From contig OX246739.1 in assembly GCA_945910005.1 (NCBI GenBank), positions 4,556,001 to 4,620,000 on the forward strand: a stretch of DNA of 64,000 nucleotides, written 5' to 3'. Position 1 is the first letter of the stretch; each line of letters opens with the position of its first letter. The stretch comes from Isoperla grammatica (taxonomy: Eukaryota; Arthropoda; Insecta; Plecoptera; Perlodidae). Shown piece by piece: positions 25,001-34,000 of this stretch. The notes beneath the pieces were generated by a model, which was not told the DNA's origin, made no database searches, and saw only the letters and a program-made list of their open reading frames with translations. The position numbers and the translations under genes were made by a program.

Positions 25001-28000
25001 TCACAATTTGTACATACAAATGTTAACGCAATGTAAACACAGATAAAATATTGTTCCCTTTCTTCATGCTGTAAATACTGATTTCATTTATTTTCTGTGC
25101 AACTGTTCAGGATCCGATTCTCTACCAAAAGGTAAATTATGACGTTATTAATTTTCATAACGCACATGTAACTCATAATTAAAACTTAAAGATTCACTTT
25201 TGCACGTAGATAGTTTTCACTCGATCTTCCCTTGGGGAGAGAATAACACTGTTCCTACCACACTGACGTGACTATATCTACACTTTTTACTCGATCACAC
25301 CCACAAACAAACACGTCGCATTATGCCTGCTGACACGTTATTAAAATATGATTTGTTCACCCGGCACTTCCACCAACAGGAATGTCATAATATTTATTGC
25401 AAGTATTTATTGTTAGTTTTACATGTTTGTGATTGAAAAGTCAGTCCCAAAACATTTTTCCAGTTTAGCATGAACTCATATTTTCTATATTGTTGTATTT
25501 GTTAAAATTCCTGTATATTTTCTGATTTCAACATGTTTCATAATCTTTTGAAAATTTAAAATTTTCCCTTGCATTGTACGAAGGGTTCCACAAGTAGCAA
25601 CACCAACATGTATTTAATGTTATATGTGTGGCCTTGGGCCCGAATACGTTGTATAACACATATATCGATACTTATTATTGTTAAACGACTTTCTTCCTAC
25701 GAACTGTTAGTAAAACGCTTTTTCGGTTATGAAGTATTGTCATAGATTTATGTATACATGTATATGGACACATTTCAACATATGCGTGCGCCATATATTA
25801 CAGTGGTGCCATACTTCACGACCCACCCCGAGAACTTGACCTTGAAGAGTGGAGGCAGTGTGATCCTACGTTGCCAGGCCGACGGGGCTCCATCCCCGAC
25901 TATCAAGTGGTTCAAAGATGGCCGACCGCTCTCAACAGGTGAGTTCATGTTTATCTGTATTCAGAGTCAGAACTCCTCGTGAATTCAATGCGAGACGTAT
26001 AAAACAAGCAAGTATATAAATATCGGTCTAAAGCGAACAGATCGTTGGATTTCTAAATGTACTCGAAATAGAATTTTTTAAATTAAAATTAAACAATGTG
26101 ATTGGATCGAATCCTGTGTTTTAAGTGTCTCAGTTCGGACATGTACGACTTCTGAAAACATGTTTACTCGACAATAGACACACATTAAACGTTGGTATTG
26201 GAGCTGTCATAACAAATCTAGTTATAACAATTTCGTTAATGTAGTGGTTTATTTAAATTATGACTTAGCTATATCCGATTAGCAAGGTTCGTTCGAAATG
26301 TTCACCCGTAATCATTGTAGTATTTGATTAGAGTTAACAGACTTTGTTTGGTTACATAAACTATAATTTCGAGCTAAAATCAATTTAAACAATCAAGTTA
26401 CTATGATATTGGTGTATAATATGAGGCATATGACTCCTTCCAGGCAACCGCGTAGTAGTGAACCAAGGCCAGCTTCATATAGAACACGCCAAGGAGTCGG
26501 ACTCGGGGCTGTACGTCTGCCGAGCCGAGAACTCTCAAGGATCCAAGGAAACCAGTGCCCACCTAAACGTCATCACTGCTGCTGGGTAAGACAACAACTA
26601 GGTCTCTTTGATTTAACATGACTAATGTTATATTCCACACAACGTAAGTTATAAAAAAGGACAGAAGGAAACTGAATTACCGTCAGGCAAGACAAGAGTT
26701 AACAATCTTTGAAGAGTAACATCAGATTCAAAATTTTAAATGATTTTAAATGAAACAGTCCCCACCCCAAAAAACACAATTTTGTGCGGTTACACGGACT
26801 ACATTTCGTTTTAGCAAATGAAGTAGATTGACTACTTAGCAATCACGGCCCTGCTGTATTATACCTTATTTCACCCCTTCACGAAAAGTAGAAATTAAGG
26901 GTACAATGTTACCCTTTACCAAACCGCAAAAAAAACAATACAATATAAAACACTAACATCCCAATTTCTAATTTAGTTCTGTACTCGCCTCCCAATTCAC
27001 CGACCGTGTTAAGTTCCGATTAAGTAACCTCGGTTTGGTAACTATGGTTTCATTACACATAACATTCAAAATGCGACAGTCGTCGTGTTTGTTGGTAGAT
27101 AATCTCCGATTGGCGGCTAATCGACTGGCTAATCGACTGGCCGGCTAATCGACTGGCCCTCAGAATGGTACGACTAAACCAACCCTCCTTATTGTGTCCT
27201 CAGCTACGACATCACCCTGGTGCGCGGCAGCGGCGTCTCAAGGACATCCCGCGGTTCACCCCCTCGTCTGGTTGTCACCCCCTACGACATGGAGGCGGCC
27301 AAGGGGAGCACAGTCGAGCTGCCCTGCCGCGCTGACGGAGAGCCCAAGCCAACCATCACTTGGACCAAGGACGGAGAGCCGGTCGTTGCCACGGCCAACC
27401 TCAAGTATGTATTCACTATCTCACCCCATCCCCTTCTCCCCCTACGACATGGAGGCGGCCAAGGGTAGCACAGTCGAGCTGCCCTGCCCGGCTGACGGGG
27501 CCCAAGCCAACCATCACTTGGACCAAGGACGGAGAGCCGGTCGTTGCCACGGCCAACCTCAAGTATGTATTCACTATCTCACCCCATCCCCTTCTCCCCC
27601 TACGACATGGAGGCGGCCAAGGGTAGCACAGTCGAGCTGCCCTGCCCGGCTGACGGGGCCCAAGCCAACCATCACTTGGACCAAGGACGGAGAGCCGGTC
27701 GTTGCCACGGCCAACCTCAAGTATGTATTCACTATCTCACCCCATCCCCTTCTCCCCCTACGACATGGAGGCGGCCAAGGGTAGCACAGTCGAGCTGCCC
27801 TGCCGCGCTGACGGGGAGCCCAAGCCAACCATCACTTGGACCAAGGACGGAGAGCCGGTCGTTGCCACGGCCAACCTCAAGTATGTATTCACTATCTCAC
27901 CCCATCCCCTTCTCCCCCTACGACATGGAAGCGGCCAAGGGTAGCACAGTCGAGCTGCCCTGCCGCGCTGACGGGGAGCCCAGGCCAACCATCACTTGGA

Positions 28001-31000
28001 CCAAGGACGGAGAGCCCGTCGTTGCCACGGCCAACCTCAAGTATGTATTCACTATCTCACCCCATCCCCTTCTCTCCCTACGACATGGACGCGGCCAAGG
28101 GTAGCACAGTCGAGCTGCCCTGCCGCGCTGACGTGTCCTTTTAGATGTCAGAATATTTCAAATCTAAGGAGCATGCAAGCATGGTCTTAAAGAAACTTTA
28201 CGAATCCGCATAAACAGCGTGTCTAGGGTGTTGTCTCTCTTATATTTAAGCGAGTTGTTTACAAGTATTATATATACGTATTTTCTTGTCTGTTTCCAGA
28301 ATATCGTCCGGTGGAAGTCTGTACTTGTCGCACATATCCGACGCCGCTACGGGGCTCTACGAGTGCACCGCGGTGAACCCTAACGGCCGAACTCAAGGTC
28401 AAGGCCGCCTAACAATGAAAGACATCGTCCTGATGGGTCCCGGTGATCGCTTTGTGCGCCTCGCCTTCCAAGAAGCCAGCGCATCCATCGACAAGGCCGT
28501 GAACGAGACCCTTAATAAGCTCTTCTCAAACCGAGGGGCGAAACCCCCCAACGAACTTTTCAGACAGATCCGTTTCCCGAACGCAGCTGCAAGGGATGTT
28601 GCAAGGGCAGCTGATGTTTACGAACGAACGCTCATCAATATTCGTAAACATGTCGAAGCTGGAATGTCTCTCAACCTGACCACAGACTTCTCTTACAAGG
28701 AACTGTTGAGCCCCTCTCATCTTGACCTTGTAGCCAACCTCTCTGGCTGTATGGTGCACCGACCACACGCTAACTGCTCGGACATGTGCTTCCATAGCAA
28801 GTACAGGTCGATAGATGGAACCTGCAACAACTTGCAGCACCCCATGTGGGGGGCGTCGCTCACTGGCTTCAGGAGGATACTGAAGCCGATCTACGAGAAC
28901 GGGTTCAGCATGCCAGTGGGGTGGAAGAAGACTGTCAAATACCACGGGTAACAATCATTTGATTTATAAACATTGTATTTGTATTTTAATCGCATATCAC
29001 AAAGGGAAAAGTACTGTATTTGCATTGTTCATGAATGGATGATAGCCGAAAAGCCAAGCAAAACATGATTTGTAAAGAAAGTAGATTCTTTGCTGACAAT
29101 TCCATCTATCCAGCAAATAATTCTGCGTAGATGCAATCTTAAGATTTCTTGTCATATATATGTATTAACTTCGACTTGTTACTGTTAATTTCATTACGAT
29201 CACATTCTCTAATAAAACTTGAAACATTAAGTATTTGAATACTCTCTTGTTTCTAACACATGAAACCCACGTTGTTTGCCGCAGGTACTTGAAGCCAAGC
29301 GCGCGACTTGTCTCTACACAGCTGATTAGCACCGAGTCTGTGACCCCCGATGACCGTCTGACGCACATGTTGATGCAGTGGGGTCAGTTCCTGGACCACG
29401 ACCTTGATCACGCCACGCCCTCTGTCAGCTCAGAAAGCTGGGACGGTATTGACTGCAAGAAGACGTGTGATGCTGCTGCCCCCTGCTACCCCATTGAGGT
29501 TTGACCTTCAAATATTACACCTTGCAATGTACCAAAACTTTATAATGAATCTATTACGTTTGTAAGTAATAACTTATTCAATTTCTAAGTGAAAATGTTA
29601 ACCCAATGCCTTTCTTGCATACATTCGCCCATTATGAAATTAACACACAGACCGGCCCCTCCACCAAACCTCATTTTCACAATTACCAAGTTACAAGTAT
29701 CAACAATATAACAATATAAATTAACAAGATCATTCTGAATTTAATTTATTTTAAATATGCAACCTATTTTATAGACTAATACCTTGTTCTTTTCTACCAA
29801 ATATCCCAATTACACGTACATAGTAAATTAGTGAGTCGCTTATTATTCCATCTGTGTAAGTACTTCATCGTCGAGTGATTGATTAGATAGTTACCATTGT
29901 TGTGTATGTTTCTTCATTTCTCAATCATCCCAGCTATCCGATATACACTGATGCGGGTCAACCTTAATTATTTTATATACTTCAATATTTTTCTATCTGA
30001 CTCATAATATAAACAATTCATCAATGCATTTCTGCCGGTAGCTTGAAAAAGTAAGGATACTATATGTTTTAACTTCGAACTAAAAAATATATTTTTTAAT
30101 CTTATTATTCCTCGTTTTGTAGATTCCACCAAACGACCCCAGGATTAAGAACCGGCGCTGCATCGACTTCGTACGAAGCTCAGCTGTCTGTGGTTCCGGA
30201 CATACTTCAGTCTTCTTCGACGCCGTCATGCCTAGAGAGCAGATCAACCAGCTGACTTCATTCCTCGACGGCTCACAGGTAACTTACTGACACTTATATT
30301 GAGAAGGCATAGTATACACACAAGTAGGCCTACTTACTCTGCGTAACACTTGTGTGCATATATTTTTCAAGGAGGCTATATGTTACCAGTATTCCCCATA
30401 TTTTCGATTTCCATTACTATTTTGCATGTTATATTATACGATGTTGGACGTAACATATATTTTATTTTGTTGGCATAACATGAGATGGAACATTCAAACT
30501 TTGTGTTATTCTATATTACACATCATTAACGCTGTCAGACCCATTTCCGAGTTTTAATGATCCATAATTGTTCAAGCTTATGGTATCAATTACTTTCAAT
30601 TACTTTCAATTACTTAGAGCGTATGTTTTAATACTGTATTGGTCCAATATATTGCTCTTGTGTTTCAGGTGTACGGTTTCGACCTGAACGTCGCCCGCGA
30701 CCTGCGCGACCTAACTTCAGACAACGGCCTCCTTCGCGAGGGCATCAAACTGCCGAACCACAAGCCCCTCCTCCCCCTCGCCGACAACCAGCCCAACGAC
30801 TGTCGTCGCGATCCCCTCGAGTCCGACATCGGCTGTTTCCTCGCGGGGGACATCCGCTCGAACGAACAGCTCGGCTTGCTGGCCATGCACACGGTCTGGT
30901 TCAGAGAGCACAACCGCATTGCGACCTCCCTCCGCAGCGTCAACCCCCACTGGGACGGCGACATGCTCTACTACGAGGCCCGCAAGATAGTGGGGGCCCA

Positions 31001-34000
31001 GATGCAGCACATCACATACGCGCACTGGCTGCCCTTGATCCTGGGCAAGGAGGGGATGGAACTATTAGGCCCGTATCAAGGTTACGACCCCAACGTGAAC
31101 CCGAGCATCTCAAACGTCTTCGCGACGGCCGCGTTGAGATTTGGCCACTCACTCATCAACCCTGTCCTGTCGCGACTCAATAAAACGTACCAGACGATCC
31201 CCGAGGGGGATATTTCTCTCGGCAAAGCGTTCTTCTCGCCGTGGAGACTTGTTGAGGAAGGGGGTGTGGACCCCCTGTTGAGGGGGTTGTATGCGGTCGC
31301 GGCCAAGCTGAAGACCCCGACGCAGAGCTTGAACAAGGAGCTGACGGAGAGGTTGTTCGAGGTGGCTCATGCGGTGGCCTTAGATCTGGCCGCCATCAAC
31401 ATACAACGAGGGAGAGATCACGGTATCGCGGGGTACAACGAGTGGCGACGAGTCTGCAATCTAACTGTAGCAGAGACGTTTGATGATCTGAGGGGAGAGA
31501 TTCAAGATGATCGAGTGAGGCAGAGCTTGCAGCAGTTGTACGGACATCCGGGCAATGTTGATGTCTGGGTCGGAGGGATCTTGGAGGATGTGGTGGATGG
31601 AGGGAAAGTCGGACCGTTGTTCAGATGTCTGCTAATCGAACAGTTCAAGAGACTGCGAAGTGGGGATAGGTATGTAAAGTTGTCAAATTAATGTGTTTTT
31701 TTTTTGCACGCCAAAGAGGAAGTACTCAGTGTTAAAAAGCATTGTTTACTTGAGTTCAGATGTAAACGTACATTTTAGTCTTCATAACCCAACTTTCACC
31801 ACTGATAAGTTGAAGGAATATGTATGATAAGTCCTGATTTTATATAATATAAAAAATGTAATACATTTTTATTTTCGTTTTAAATTTAATACGTTAACAC
31901 GTTTTAATACGTTGACGCTGAAGTACAAACCCCGGCCGACTTGCATTTATAAACGTTGTCTCCAAATCGTGATTGTATTTTTACTTGAAACGAACGTTCT
32001 TCGTTTCATGTAAAAATTTAAAGTCGATCGATGATAACTGCACATGTAATATAAATCATTCAAATTGTATGTACTGCAAGTTGAGATTAAGCTTGTGAAT
32101 AATGTAGAAAAAACTATGCACCTACCGCTATTAGTTTTTTATTTATTGAGTGTTGAAATGCCTTGGAATTCCCTATGTTATACATTGTAACTGAACAAAA
32201 ACCCACACTTTCAATCGTATAACTTTGCGTAGCACCTTCAAAAAGTAATATATTGTTACACATTTTCGCCTTAAATGTAGATAACTTCATGACTAACATG
32301 AATACGTTTGAAAAAGATGATCGAACGTAATCCGTTTTCGAGATATTTGCGCTGGTGTGTCAATTTTACCTCAAATCTACTCAAATTAGAAACTATAAAT
32401 ATACTTTATTAATAAAAAAAAATATATAATTTCAAGACGTTCAGTATTAAATGCTACTCACATGTAATAATTCTTGAAATTCATAATTTAGAATAAAAAA
32501 AAGTATTTTTTCATGTCCATTTAATTTGAATAGTTTAGTTGTTGTATTGAATGGGTAGTTCACTTCATCGATCGACTTTAATCACTTTTCTTCTAACGGT
32601 TAGAGAATTAATTGTTAGCTAAAAGAAAACTCATGATGTGCGTCTTTTGAACGTTGCTGACACTTCTACAACTAAACGAACTTGCATCGAAATATGTATT
32701 CATCTCATTTTACCCAGAGTATTATCCCCACTGAAACACACACGAACTGTTGCAGGTTCTGGTACGAGAACCCGTCCGTGTTCAAACCGGAGCAACTGAC
32801 GCAGATAAAACAGGCAACAATATCGCGCGTTCTGTGCGACAACGGAGACGACATTACAGACGTATCGCGAGATGTGTTCGTGCTACCCAAACTGCAGAAC
32901 CCCGCGTTTACGCAATGCGAAGAAATCCCTCAGATCGATCTCAGAATGTGGACAGAATGTTGCAATGGTGAGTTTCTGTATACACTATGTTAGTTTACCA
33001 TGTGTATTTGTTGCTGTGTTAGTTATGAGTGTTGGGGGGAGAGTGGTTACATGTGGGTTGTATGCTGCCTACAGTTTTTCTTGTAATTAAATTTATCCAC
33101 ACTTAACTCATTGGTTCATTGATTTGAGCCTGTATTGTGCTTGTGTGTCTGTTTTAAGTGTGAGTGTATGTGTTTGGATTTGGTTGAATTTTCTTTGTGC
33201 CGTTGATCAAGTTGAGTACTCCTACTACTTGGGATTGGAGCTAGCCCAAAATCAAAATCATGAGTGTGCAACGGTCATGTGCATGTGTGTTGTATTGTAG
33301 ATGCGAATCTTGAATTGGTATCTGTTTCATATTGACTGGAAACTTTGCTATAAAATATGTAGTAATCCATTATATGCACAGCAGTAACCACATCTGATAC
33401 AGACTATCTACAAAGATAACAAATCCTCTTGGTCTTCTGGTCTTTATCATATCAATACAGAAAGCTTTCCACAGGGATAAAGACAAACTGTTAACGACTG
33501 CTTGAAGAAGTATCATTTTTTTAAATCTTTTATAGAGTGACACTAACACATCTAACGAAATTGGCGGATTCAAGACTTCGTCAAATGTTGCACAATAACT
33601 TTTATTTATGGTCTCATGTTTGACTACGCATTTCTCAGAGGGCAATTTCAGTTGGTTTTTAGTTATCATTATTCCACGTCTTCATGAAAACTACATAAAG
33701 TAGTCCTACCATCACTTCATATATTCATCTGAAAAGGGCGTCAAGCCATCATTTAAAAGCCAACTGAAATTGCCACCCTGAAAGAGCGCATTCTAACACG
33801 GCCTTTACTGAAGGCACGGACTCTTGTTTTTAAGATTGCAGCAACTCCGGTCACTTCAACACCCTCACTCGGCTACCTCCTCGCCGGGTGCGCCGCTCGG
33901 CCGAGTTCTCCTACCCTTCCGACAAGCCCGACAACACGACAACAACCACAACACCTCCGACAATACACGACATCACACGAGCAGATCCGAAGATCAACGA

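Noticed and set aside
27574..27988. Minus-strand frames within the Ig4 array
   Set aside because: They repeat with the unit and oppose Ig coding sequence; no independent support.
30665..31370. Four overlapping minus-strand open frames opposite the peroxidase exon
   Set aside because: They are shadows of the GC-rich sense exon and have no domains of their own.
33835..33840. Alternative acceptor ATTGCAG six bases into the exon
   Set aside because: It is also in frame, but it would drop the Asp-Cys pair; the upstream AAG acceptor keeps the family's DCxxxGxF motif. Use of both cannot be excluded.
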